Shown in pieces: positions 16,066 through 23,691 of a stretch of 42,000 nucleotides of DNA; position 1 is the first letter of the stretch; each line of letters starts with the position of its first letter. This stretch comes from Lactobacillus delbrueckii. GTDB lineage: Bacteria; Bacillota; Bacilli; Lactobacillales; Lactobacillaceae. The notes beneath the pieces are model-generated. The model was given only the letters and a program-made list of their open reading frames with translations. It made no database searches and was not told the origin of the DNA. The DNA lies in the NCBI GenBank assembly GCA_004556255.1, contig SFHY01000001.1, positions 1-42,000 of the forward strand. Reading direction: 5' to 3'. A program made the position numbers and the translations under genes.

Positions 16066-17982
16066 TTAAAATTCTTCCAAAGCCAGAGAGGCATCTTCCC
16101 AGGCCTGGGTGACTTGGCTGATCTTTTCCTGGACAGCGGTCAAGTCTTCCTGCAGAGGCCCCAGCTTGCTGAAGTCGGCCGCGATTGCCGGGTCAGCCAT
16201 GGCTTCCTGGATCTCTTGCTCTTTTGCTTCCAGCTCTTCCAGGTCCTTTTCCGCCTGGGCCACCTGCCGCTCCAGCTTCCGCTTCTCAGAGTCCCGCTTT
16301 TTCTGCTCCTGGTAGGAGAGCTTGTTTTCGCTGACTGCCTTGATGGTTGGCGCTTCCCGCGCGGCTGTTTCTTGCGCGGCGGCTTCTTCCTTGGCCTTTT
16401 CGTTTAAGTAGTAAGTGTAGTTGCCTTCATAGATCTTGGCCTGGCCGTCTTTAGCGACGACGATCTTGTTGGCCAGTTCATTGATGAAGTAGCGGTCGTG
16501 GGAAACGAAGAGGAGGGTGCCGTCGTAATCGGCCAAAGCTTTTTCCAAAACTTCCTTGGCGTCCAGATCCAAGTGGTTGGTCGGTTCGTCCATCAAAAGG
16601 AAGTTGTTGTGCTCCATGGACAAGACGGTTAGGGTCAAGCGGGCTCTTTGCCCCCCGGACAGCTGGCTGACCTGTTTGTCGATGTCCTTGGCCGTGAACA
16701 AAAAGCTGGCCAGGATGGACCGGATGTCCTTTTCGTTCATGTCCTTGTGCCGGTCCCAGATGGTGTCGATCACGGTCTTAGAGTAGTCTAACCCTTGCAG
16801 TTCCTGGTCATAGTAGCCAATGTCCAGGCTGGCCCCGTATTTAATGGACCCGCTCTTAACTGGCAGCTGCTTCATGACCGTCTTTAAAAGGGTGGACTTG
16901 CCGATCCCGTTTTGGCCAATGATGGCCACCCGGTCGCCCTTGTTGATCTGGAAGGAGATGTCTTTAAGCATGGTCTTGTCCGGATAGCCAACGGCCAGGT
17001 CCTTCAAGATCAAGACTTCCTTGCCGGATGGCCGGGCGCTGTCAAACTTGATCCGGACTTTTGACTTGTGCTTTGGCGGGTCGACCAGTTCCATCTTCTC
17101 CAGGGCCTTGCGCCGGCTTTGGGCCTGCTTGGTGGTGGAGGCGCGGACGATGTTCTTTTGGATGAACTCTTCTTCGCGCTTGATTTCCTCTTGCTGCTTT
17201 TCATAAGCGGCTTCCTGCTGCTGGTCGCGCAGTTCTCTTTGCGCCAGGTACTGGCTGTAGTTGCCTTTAAAGACAGTCAGTTCCCCATGCTGGAGTTCAA
17301 AAATCTGCGTGGCCAGGTGGTCCAAGAAGTACTGGTCGTGGGAAACCGTCAAGATGGCGCCTGGGTAGTTCTTAAGAAAGGCTTCCAGCCAGTCCAAAGT
17401 ATCCAGGTCTAAATAGTTGGTCGGTTCGTCCAAAAGCAGAAGCGGGGGCTTCTTTAAAAGCAGCTTGACGAAGCTGAGCCGGGTCTTTTCCCCGCCAGAC
17501 AGGCTGGCAATCTGTTTGTTCCAGGTCTCTTCCGGGAAGTTGAAGCCGTTGAGCATACTCTTGATTTCGGCCTGGTAGGTATAGCCGCCGGCCTGTTCAA
17601 AATTATACTGGGCCTGGTCCAGGCGGCGCAGAAGCTCTTCATCTTCCGGATGGTCGGCGATGGCGTACTGCAGCTTTTCCAGCTGCTGGCCCTGGTTGAT
17701 CAAGGGCTGGAAGACCGTCAGCATCTCTTCCCAGATCGACTTCTTTTCGTCAAAGTCGTGCTCCTGGGCGATGTAGCCAAGCTCGATCCCCTTGTTGACG
17801 GTAAATTCCCCCTGGCTGGCCTCCTGGCGGCCGGTCATGATCTTTAAAAGGGTCGTTTTCCCGGCCCCGTTTGGCCCGACCAGGCCGATCCGTGCATTGT
17901 TCTCAATTGAAAAGTTTACCTTGCTGAATATAGGAGCAGCCCCGAAGCGTTGCTCCAAATTGTGTCCTTGTGCTATTATCAT
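16066..17982 (-). CDS. ABC-F family ATPase (YdiF-like)
   Basis: A soluble 638-residue protein with two ABC cassettes and no membrane domain, so an ABC-F translation factor acting at the ribosomal E site. Cassette 1 has Walker A GPNGAGKTT (residues 36-44), signature LSGGEKTR and DEPTNYLD. A charged linker of about 80 residues (from about 240) is the part that probes the peptidyl-tRNA. Cassette 2 has GQNGIGKST, LSGGQRAR and DEPTNHLD. A long coiled coil ends the protein (about 560-638). Position between tsaD and rex matches ydiF of Bacillus, though here it is on the opposite strand. RBS AAGGTG precedes the ATG. A resistance role is possible but unsupported. Confidence 0.92.
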   Translation of the reverse strand: MIIAQGHNLEQRFGAAPIFSKVNFSIENNARIGLVGPNGAGKTTLLKIMTGRQEASQGEFTVNKGIELGYIAQEHDFDEKKSIWEEMLTVFQPLINQGQQLEKLQYAIADHPEDEELLRRLDQAQYNFEQAGGYTYQAEIKSMLNGFNFPEETWNKQIASLSGGEKTRLSFVKLLLKKPPLLLLDEPTNYLDLDTLDWLEAFLKNYPGAILTVSHDQYFLDHLATQIFELQHGELTVFKGNYSQYLAQRELRDQQQEAAYEKQQEEIKREEEFIQKNIVRASTTKQAQSRRKALEKMELVDPPKHKSKVRIKFDSARPSGKEVLILKDLAVGYPDKTMLKDISFQINKGDRVAIIGQNGIGKSTLLKTVMKQLPVKSGSIKYGASLDIGYYDQELQGLDYSKTVIDTIWDRHKDMNEKDIRSILASFLFTAKDIDKQVSQLSGGQRARLTLTVLSMEHNNFLLMDEPTNHLDLDAKEVLEKALADYDGTLLFVSHDRYFINELANKIVVAKDGQAKIYEGNYTYYLNEKAKEEAAAQETAAREAPTIKAVSENKLSYQEQKKRDSEKRKLERQVAQAEKDLEELEAKEQEIQEAMADPAIAADFSKLGPLQEDLTAVQEKISQVTQAWEDASLALEEF

Positions 17983-18000
17983 ATTTTTTCACCTTGAAAC

Positions 18001-18009
18001 ATTGTACCA
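18001..18009 (-). promoter_or_regulatory. Extended -10 promoter element for the ABC-F gene
   Basis: On the minus strand TG-G-TACAAT lies about 20 bases before the ATG. The -35 is weak. Confidence 0.45.
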
Positions 18010-18138
18010 TGCAAAGGCCGGACTGACGGCCCTGGCACTGATTTTCAGCAGATTTTTCCTCTCTTTTTCAGCTTTAAAAAGGGGCAAGCTCCTTTAATCA
18101 ATTTGTGAAAAAGTTCGATGAAAAGGATTTTATGGCAA

Positions 18139-18222
18139 ATATTGTGAAAATACTACTTGCCAAAGACTGGTGAAAATGGGTATCATAATAGATGATTGAT
18201 TAGGGATTCACATTCACAATAT
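18139..18222 (+). promoter_or_regulatory. rex promoter flanked by Rex-like half-sites
   Basis: The promoter has -35 TTGCCA (18157-18162), 18 bases, -10 TATCAT (18181-18186). ATATTGTGAA (18139-18148) upstream and TTCACAATAT (18213-18222) downstream are exact inverted copies and match the halves of the Rex operator TTGTGAA/TTCACAA. A further TTGTGAA with a partial partner lies at 18103-18120. Autoregulation by Rex is inferred. Confidence 0.55.
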
Positions 18223-18241
18223 AAAACTGGAGGCATCTTTT

Positions 18242-18928
18242 ATGAACAACAAATTTAGAATTCCCAAGGCTACTGCCAAAAGATTGCCGCTATATTACCG
18301 CTACTTGCTTCTTTTGAATGATGAAGGCAAAGACAAGGTTTCTTCAACTGAACTGGCTGAAGCCGTCCAAGTCGACAGTGCTTCAATCCGCCGGGACTTT
18401 TCCTACTTCGGCGCCCTGGGCAAACGGGGCTACGGCTATGACGTCAAGAACCTGCTCAGCTTCTTTAAGAAGATCCTCAACCAGGACACTTTGACCAACG
18501 TCGCCCTGGTCGGGGTCGGTAACCTGGGCCACGCACTTTTGAACTACAACTTCAAGCGCAGCAACAATATCAGAATTTCCTGCGCCTTCGACATCAACCC
18601 GGAAATCACCGGCAAGATCACCCAAGGGGTTCCGGTCTACTCAATGGATGAAATGAAGCAGCAGATCGCTGACCAGCAGATCCGGATCGCCATCTTGACC
18701 GTTCCCCAGGCGACGGCCCAGAAGACGGCTGATGAAATGATTGAAGCCGGGATCAAGGGGATCATGAACTTTACCCCAATCCGCCTGTCCGCCCCAAACG
18801 GGGTCCGGATCCAAAACGTCGACCTGGCTACCGAATTGCAGACCTTGATCTACTTCCTTGACTCTGACGAAATGATCAAGAAGCAATTGGAAGAGCGGAA
18901 GAAGGTCATGGACAACACGAATAAATAA
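18242..18928 (+). CDS. rex: Redox-sensing transcriptional repressor Rex
   Basis: Rex senses the NADH/NAD+ ratio and represses fermentation and reoxidation genes when NADH is low. The 228-residue protein has an N-terminal winged helix (residues about 6-80, recognition helix SASIRRDFSYFG) and a Rossmann domain with GVGNLG (91-96). A C-terminal helix of the domain-swapped dimer follows. The start follows an ACTGGAGGC site. Position upstream of groESL is conserved with Bacillus. Confidence 0.95.
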   Translation: MNNKFRIPKATAKRLPLYYRYLLLLNDEGKDKVSSTELAEAVQVDSASIRRDFSYFGALGKRGYGYDVKNLLSFFKKILNQDTLTNVALVGVGNLGHALLNYNFKRSNNIRISCAFDINPEITGKITQGVPVYSMDEMKQQIADQQIRIAILTVPQATAQKTADEMIEAGIKGIMNFTPIRLSAPNGVRIQNVDLATELQTLIYFLDSDEMIKKQLEERKKVMDNTNK

Positions 18929-18943
18929 GGAAAACAGCATTTT

Positions 18944-18970
18944 TTAGCACTCGCGGCTAAAAAGTGCTAT
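18944..18970. promoter_or_regulatory. Upstream CIRCE-like operator, also a possible rex terminator
   Basis: TTAGCACTC (18944-18952) and AAGTGCTAT (18962-18970) are separated by 9 bases, the CIRCE architecture. The left arm is a perfect match and the right arm differs at its first and last base. TTTTT-type sequence follows, so the same hairpin could terminate rex transcripts. It lies just upstream of the groES -35. Confidence 0.6.
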
Positions 18971-18977
18971 TTTTCTC

Positions 18978-19006
18978 TTGCCTTTTTGGGAAAAAGGGAT
19001 TATTAT
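18978..19006 (+). promoter_or_regulatory. Promoter of groES-groEL
   Basis: -35 TTGCCT (18978-18983), 17 bases, -10 TATTAT (19001-19006). The predicted start falls just before the main CIRCE element. Confidence 0.75.
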
Positions 19007-19018
19007 CATAGTTGTAAG

Positions 19019-19045
19019 TTAGCACTTGATCAAGATGAGTGCTAA
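19019..19045. promoter_or_regulatory. CIRCE element (HrcA operator)
   Basis: TTAGCACTT (19019-19027) and GAGTGCTAA (19037-19045) flank a 9-base spacer, matching the CIRCE consensus at 17 of 18 arm positions. HrcA binding here would block groESL transcription until heat stress. Confidence 0.93.
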
Positions 19046-19083
19046 AGAATTTCTAAAGACAATTAATTTCAGGAGGGAATAAC

Positions 19084-19368
19084 GTGTTACAACCAATTGG
19101 AGATCGCGTGATAGTTGAAGTTAAAGAAGCTGAAGAACAAACCGTTGGTGGCATCGTACTTGCTTCCAACGCAAAGGAAAAGCCAACTCAAGGCAAGGTT
19201 GTTGCCGTAGGCGGCGGCCTTTACGCTGAAGATGGCAGCAAGCTTCCTATGACCGTCCAAGAGGGCGATGAAGTTTTATACGATAAGTATTCTGGCACCA
19301 AGGTCAAGTACGAAGGCAAGGAATACTTAGTCCTTCATGAAAAAGACATTTTGGCAATCGTTAAGTAA
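19084..19368 (+). CDS. groES: Co-chaperonin GroES
   Basis: GroES caps the GroEL ring during folding. The 94-residue protein has the usual MLQPIGDRVIVEV start, the mobile-loop region EEQTVGGIVLASNAKEKP (about residues 17-34) that touches GroEL, and the EGDEVLYDKYSGTKV strand pair. It starts with GTG at 19084 with AGGAGGG 6 bases upstream. groEL follows by 22 bases in the same CIRCE-controlled operon. Confidence 0.97.
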   Translation: MLQPIGDRVIVEVKEAEEQTVGGIVLASNAKEKPTQGKVVAVGGGLYAEDGSKLPMTVQEGDEVLYDKYSGTKVKYEGKEYLVLHEKDILAIVK

Positions 19369-19390
19369 TTTAAGGAGTGCAAATTAAAAA

Positions 19391-21004
19391 ATGGCAAAAG
19401 ACATCAAGTTTTCAGAAGACGCAAGACGTTCACTTTTAAACGGGGTTGACAAGCTGGCCAACACGGTCAAGACTACTTTGGGGCCGAAGGGCAGAAATGT
19501 CGTCTTGGAACAAAGCTACGGCAACCCAACGATTACCAACGACGGCGTAACGATCGCCAAGGCAATTGAACTGGAAGACCACTACGAAAACATGGGGGCC
19601 AAGCTGGTTGCTGAAGCTGCTTCAAAGACCAACGACATCGCCGGTGACGGTACGACCACGGCCACTGTTTTGACCCAAGCCATCGTGCAAGAAGGGATGA
19701 AGAACGTGGTTGCCGGTGCTAACCCAGTTGGCATCCGCCGCGGGATTGAAAAGGCTACCCAAGCAGCCGTTGACCAATTGCACAAGAACAGCCACGAAGT
19801 TTCCAGCCGGGACCAAATCGCCCAAGTTGCTTCAATTTCAAGTGCTTCAAAGGAAATCGGCGACTTGATCGCTGAAGCCATGGAAAAGGTCGGCAACGAC
19901 GGTGTCATCACCATTGAAGACTCCCGCGGGATTGAAACTGAACTGAGTGTGGTTGAAGGGATGCAATTCGACCGCGGCTACCTGTCCCAATACATGGTAA
20001 CTGACAATGACAAGATGGAAGCTGACTTGGAAAACCCATACATCTTGATCACTGACAAGAAGATTTCCAACATCCAAGACATCTTGCCAATGCTGCAGGA
20101 AATCGTGCAACAAGGCCGTGCTCTCTTGATCATCGCTGATGACGTGACTGGCGAAGCTTTGCCAACTCTTGTTTTGAACAAGATCCGCGGTACCTTCAAC
20201 GTTGTTGCCGTTAAGGCCCCTGGCTTCGGCGACCGCCGCAAGGAACAACTGGCCGACATCGCTGCTTTGACTGGCGGTACGGTGATTTCTGAAGACTTGG
20301 GTCTGGAACTCAAGGACACCCAGCTTAGCCAATTGGGTCAAGCCCGCCGGGTAACTATCACCAAGGACTCAACTACTATCGTTGACGGCTCTGGCACTAA
20401 GGAAACCATCCAAGAACGGGTTGACACCATCAGAAAGCAAATCGAAGACACTACTTCCGACTTCGACAAGAAGAAGCTGCAAGAACGTCTGGCCAAGTTG
20501 ACTGGCGGCGTAGCCGTAATCCACGTCGGCGCTGCTACTGAAACTGAACTCAAGGAACGCCGCTACCGGGTAGAAGACGCCTTGAACGCTACCCGCGCCG
20601 CTGTTGACGAAGGCTACGTAGCTGGTGGTGGTACTGCTTTGGTTAACGTTGAAGAAGCTGTTAAGGCAACCAAGGGTGACACTGCTGACGAACAAACCGG
20701 GATCAACATCGTGGCCCGCGCCTTGACTGCTCCGGTTCGCCAAATCGCTGAAAACGCCGGCCAAGAAGGCTCAGTCGTTGTTGACCACCTGCGCAAGGTT
20801 GACCCGGAAGTCGGCTACAACGCTGCTGAAGACAAGTATGTCAACATGATTGACGAAGGGATCATCGACCCAACCAAGGTGACCCGGTCAGCCCTGCAAA
20901 ACGCCGCTTCAATCGCCGGCCTCTTGCTGACCACTGAAGCAGTTGTGGCAGAAATTCCGGAAGACAAGCCGGAAGCTGCCCCAGCTCAACCAGGTATGAT
21001 GTAA
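19391..21004 (+). CDS. groEL: Chaperonin GroEL
   Basis: The 537-residue 60-kDa chaperonin folds cytosolic proteins in its cavity. ATP-site features TLGPKGRNV (about residues 29-37) and NDIAGDGTTTATVLTQ (about 81-96) are present, and the tail ends in PGMM in place of the usual GGM repeats. The start lies 13 bases after AAGGAG, a longish spacing. By my count 23 of 25 Gln codons are CAA, unlike the CAG preference of neighbouring repair genes, which fits selection for high expression. Confidence 0.97.
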   Translation: MAKDIKFSEDARRSLLNGVDKLANTVKTTLGPKGRNVVLEQSYGNPTITNDGVTIAKAIELEDHYENMGAKLVAEAASKTNDIAGDGTTTATVLTQAIVQEGMKNVVAGANPVGIRRGIEKATQAAVDQLHKNSHEVSSRDQIAQVASISSASKEIGDLIAEAMEKVGNDGVITIEDSRGIETELSVVEGMQFDRGYLSQYMVTDNDKMEADLENPYILITDKKISNIQDILPMLQEIVQQGRALLIIADDVTGEALPTLVLNKIRGTFNVVAVKAPGFGDRRKEQLADIAALTGGTVISEDLGLELKDTQLSQLGQARRVTITKDSTTIVDGSGTKETIQERVDTIRKQIEDTTSDFDKKKLQERLAKLTGGVAVIHVGAATETELKERRYRVEDALNATRAAVDEGYVAGGGTALVNVEEAVKATKGDTADEQTGINIVARALTAPVRQIAENAGQEGSVVVDHLRKVDPEVGYNAAEDKYVNMIDEGIIDPTKVTRSALQNAASIAGLLLTTEAVVAEIPEDKPEAAPAQPGMM

Positions 21005-21043
21005 AATACTGAAATTTAACACACACAAGAATTACTGTAAGAA

Positions 21044-21071
21044 GGGTCCAGCTCAAAGCTGGGCTCTTTTT
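21044..21071 (+). terminator. Terminator of groES-groEL
   Basis: GGGTCCAGC (21044-21052) pairs with GCTGGGCTC (21058-21066, two wobbles) around TCAAA, followed by five T. Confidence 0.85.
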
Positions 21072-21084
21072 GCGTGCAATGCTG

Positions 21085-21090
21085 TATAAT
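21085..21090 (+). promoter_or_regulatory. -10 box of the mutS promoter
   Basis: A perfect TATAAT 30 bases before the mutS start codon. No good -35 is seen because the groEL terminator occupies that position. Confidence 0.5.
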
Positions 21091-21120
21091 TGAAAGCATA
21101 CGATAAGCGAGGGAGTTATT

Positions 21121-23691
21121 ATGCCAAGAAAAGCCACGACTCCAATGATGGAGCAATATTACCAGATTAAAGAGCAATACCCGGATGCTTTTCTCTTCTA
21201 CCGGGTGGGGGACTTTTACGAACTCTATGAAGATGACGCCGTCAAGGGGTCACAGATTTTAGAGTTAACCCTGACTCACCGGTCAAATAAGTCGGAAAAC
21301 CCAATTCCTATGGCCGGGGTGCCCCACATGGCGGTTGATTCTTACGTCAACACCTTAGTAGAAAAGGGCTACAAGGTGGCCATCTGTGAGCAACTGGAAG
21401 ACCCGAAGAAGGCCAAGGGGATGGTCAAGCGGGGGATCATCCAGCTGGTTACGCCCGGCACCAAAATGGCCCAGGGACCAGACGACAGCCAGGAAAGCAA
21501 CTATCTAACTAGCGTGGTTGAAAAGGCGGGCGGCTATGGCCTGGCTTACAGTGACCTGTCAACCGGAGAGATTTTTGCTACCCACGTCAAGCACTACGCC
21601 GAGGTGGTCAACGAGCTCCTGTCTTTGAGAACCCGGGAAGTCGTTTTTGCTGGCAACCTTAGCGCCAGCGACCGGGACAGCCTGCAAAAGGCCAACATCA
21701 CCGTGTCTGAGCCAGCAGAACTGGAAGGCGAGCACGCGGAAATTTCCTATGTCCAGCAGAAACTGACAGACTCTATGGAAAAAGACGCCGTTCGCCAGCT
21801 GGTCGTCTACCTTTTGGCCACGCAAAAGCGGAGCCTGGCCCACCTGCAAGTAGCGGAAAGCTTTGAAATCGGCCAGTACCTGCAGATGGCCAACACAGTC
21901 CAGCGGAATCTGGAACTGACCCAGTCAGCCACGACCGGCAAGAAGCAGGGCTCTTTGTTCTGGGTTTTGGACAAGACTACCACGGCCATGGGGGGCCGGC
22001 TTTTAAAGCAGTGGCTGAGCCGGCCGCTTCTGTCTTTAGACCGGATCAACCAGCGCCAGCAGATGGTGCAAGCCCTTTTGGACGACTACTTTACCCGGGA
22101 AAATATCGTTGACTCCTTGAAGGGGGTCTATGACCTGGAACGGTTAAGCGGCCGGGTGGCTTTTGGCAATGTCAACCCCCGTGAGCTCTTGCAACTGGCG
22201 AAAAGCCTGGAGGCGACCAAGCCGATCATCCAGGCCCTGGCCGAATCGGGCAATCCGGACCTGGAAAAATACGGACAGGGGATCGACCCGCAAAGTGAAC
22301 TTGCTGAAAGCATCACTAACTGCATAGTTGACCAGCCGCCGATTTCCGCTAAAGACGGCGGCATTATCCGGGCCGGGGTCAGCGAGGACCTGGACAAGTA
22401 CAGAGAAGCTATGAATGGCGGGAAAAAGTGGCTGGCCCAGATGGAAATGGAAGAGCGGCAGAGAACCGGGATCGACAATCTGAAGATCGGCTACAACCGG
22501 GTTTTTGGCTACTTCATCCAAGTCAGCAAGGGCAATGTCGCTAAAGTGCCCCAGGACCGCTACACCAGAAAGCAGACCCTGACTAATGCTGAGCGCTACA
22601 TTACCCCGGAATTAAAGGAACACGAAAACTTGATACTGGAAGCTGAGAGCCGGTCAACCGACCTGGAATACGAGCTCTTCAGCCAGCTGAGAGAGGCCGT
22701 CAAGGCCCATATCCCGGCCTTGCAGGAACTGGGCCGGCAATTGGCTGCCCTGGACGTCTTCGTGGCCTTTGCCCAGGATGCTGAAGAGAAAAATTACTGC
22801 CGGCCAAGTTTTTCCAGCAAAAAAGAAATCGCCGTTAAAAACGGCCGCCACCCGGTTGTTGAGGCAGTTTTACCAGCTGGCTCCTATATCCCTAACGACT
22901 TAGTCATGGATGAAGACACCAGCATCTACCTCATTACGGGGCCAAACATGTCTGGTAAGAGCACATACATGCGGCAGCTGGCCTTAATCGCCATCATGGC
23001 CCAGATCGGCTCCTTCGTGCCGGCAGACAGTGCCAAGCTGCCAGTTTTTGACCAGGTCTTCACCCGGATCGGGGCCGCTGACGACCTCTATTCCGGCAAA
23101 TCCACCTTCATGGTGGAAATGAGCGAGGCCAATGAGGCCCTCCAGCACGCTTCCAGCCGGTCTTTGGTCCTGTTTGACGAAATCGGCCGGGGGACGGCCA
23201 CTTACGACGGGATGGCCTTGGCCGGGGCGATCATCAAGTACCTGCATGACAAGGTCGGCGCCAAGACCCTTTTTGCCACCCACTACCATGAACTGACGGA
23301 ACTGGATGAAACTTTGCCGCACTTAAAGAACATCCACGTCGGAGCAACGGAAGAAAACGGCAAGCTGATCTTTTTGCACAAGATTTTGCCAGGACCAGCC
23401 GACCAGTCTTACGGGATTCACGTGGCCAAATTGGCTGGCTTGCCGCGGGCCGTTTTAAGAGAAGCCTCCAGCATGCTCAAGCGCCTGGAAGCAGAAGGGG
23501 GCCGGGAGATCAACTCAAGCAGCCAGCAGCTGGACCTCTTCAGTCCGGTGGAAGTAGTGGAAGAGAACCCGCTCAAGGCAGAGCAGGAGGAACTGTTAGA
23601 CGAGATCAGCCAGGTCAACTTGAATGAAAAGACGCCGCTGGAAGTCATGCAGCTGGTAGCTGACTGGCAGCAGGCCTTGAAGGAAGAATAA
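21121..23691 (+). CDS. mutS: DNA mismatch recognition protein MutS
   Basis: MutS detects mismatches and recruits MutL. The 856-residue protein has the mismatch-reading F32-x-E34 motif (VGDFYELYED), a lever and clamp region, and a P-loop ATPase GPNMSGKS (residues 607-614) with DEIGRGTATYDG. Near the C-terminus QLDLF is a beta-clamp binding motif, coupling repair to the fork. It starts the mutS-mutL-ruvA-ruvB run and its stop overlaps the mutL ATG. MutS itself looks fully functional, in contrast to MutL. Confidence 0.97.
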   Translation: MPRKATTPMMEQYYQIKEQYPDAFLFYRVGDFYELYEDDAVKGSQILELTLTHRSNKSENPIPMAGVPHMAVDSYVNTLVEKGYKVAICEQLEDPKKAKGMVKRGIIQLVTPGTKMAQGPDDSQESNYLTSVVEKAGGYGLAYSDLSTGEIFATHVKHYAEVVNELLSLRTREVVFAGNLSASDRDSLQKANITVSEPAELEGEHAEISYVQQKLTDSMEKDAVRQLVVYLLATQKRSLAHLQVAESFEIGQYLQMANTVQRNLELTQSATTGKKQGSLFWVLDKTTTAMGGRLLKQWLSRPLLSLDRINQRQQMVQALLDDYFTRENIVDSLKGVYDLERLSGRVAFGNVNPRELLQLAKSLEATKPIIQALAESGNPDLEKYGQGIDPQSELAESITNCIVDQPPISAKDGGIIRAGVSEDLDKYREAMNGGKKWLAQMEMEERQRTGIDNLKIGYNRVFGYFIQVSKGNVAKVPQDRYTRKQTLTNAERYITPELKEHENLILEAESRSTDLEYELFSQLREAVKAHIPALQELGRQLAALDVFVAFAQDAEEKNYCRPSFSSKKEIAVKNGRHPVVEAVLPAGSYIPNDLVMDEDTSIYLITGPNMSGKSTYMRQLALIAIMAQIGSFVPADSAKLPVFDQVFTRIGAADDLYSGKSTFMVEMSEANEALQHASSRSLVLFDEIGRGTATYDGMALAGAIIKYLHDKVGAKTLFATHYHELTELDETLPHLKNIHVGATEENGKLIFLHKILPGPADQSYGIHVAKLAGLPRAVLREASSMLKRLEAEGGREINSSSQQLDLFSPVEVVEENPLKAEQEELLDEISQVNLNEKTPLEVMQLVADWQQALKEE

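Noticed and set aside
21121..23691. Two mutS-like genes as a duplication
   Set aside because: The gene at 36847 lacks the mismatch-binding domain and has an Smr domain, so it is MutS2, a separate ancient family.
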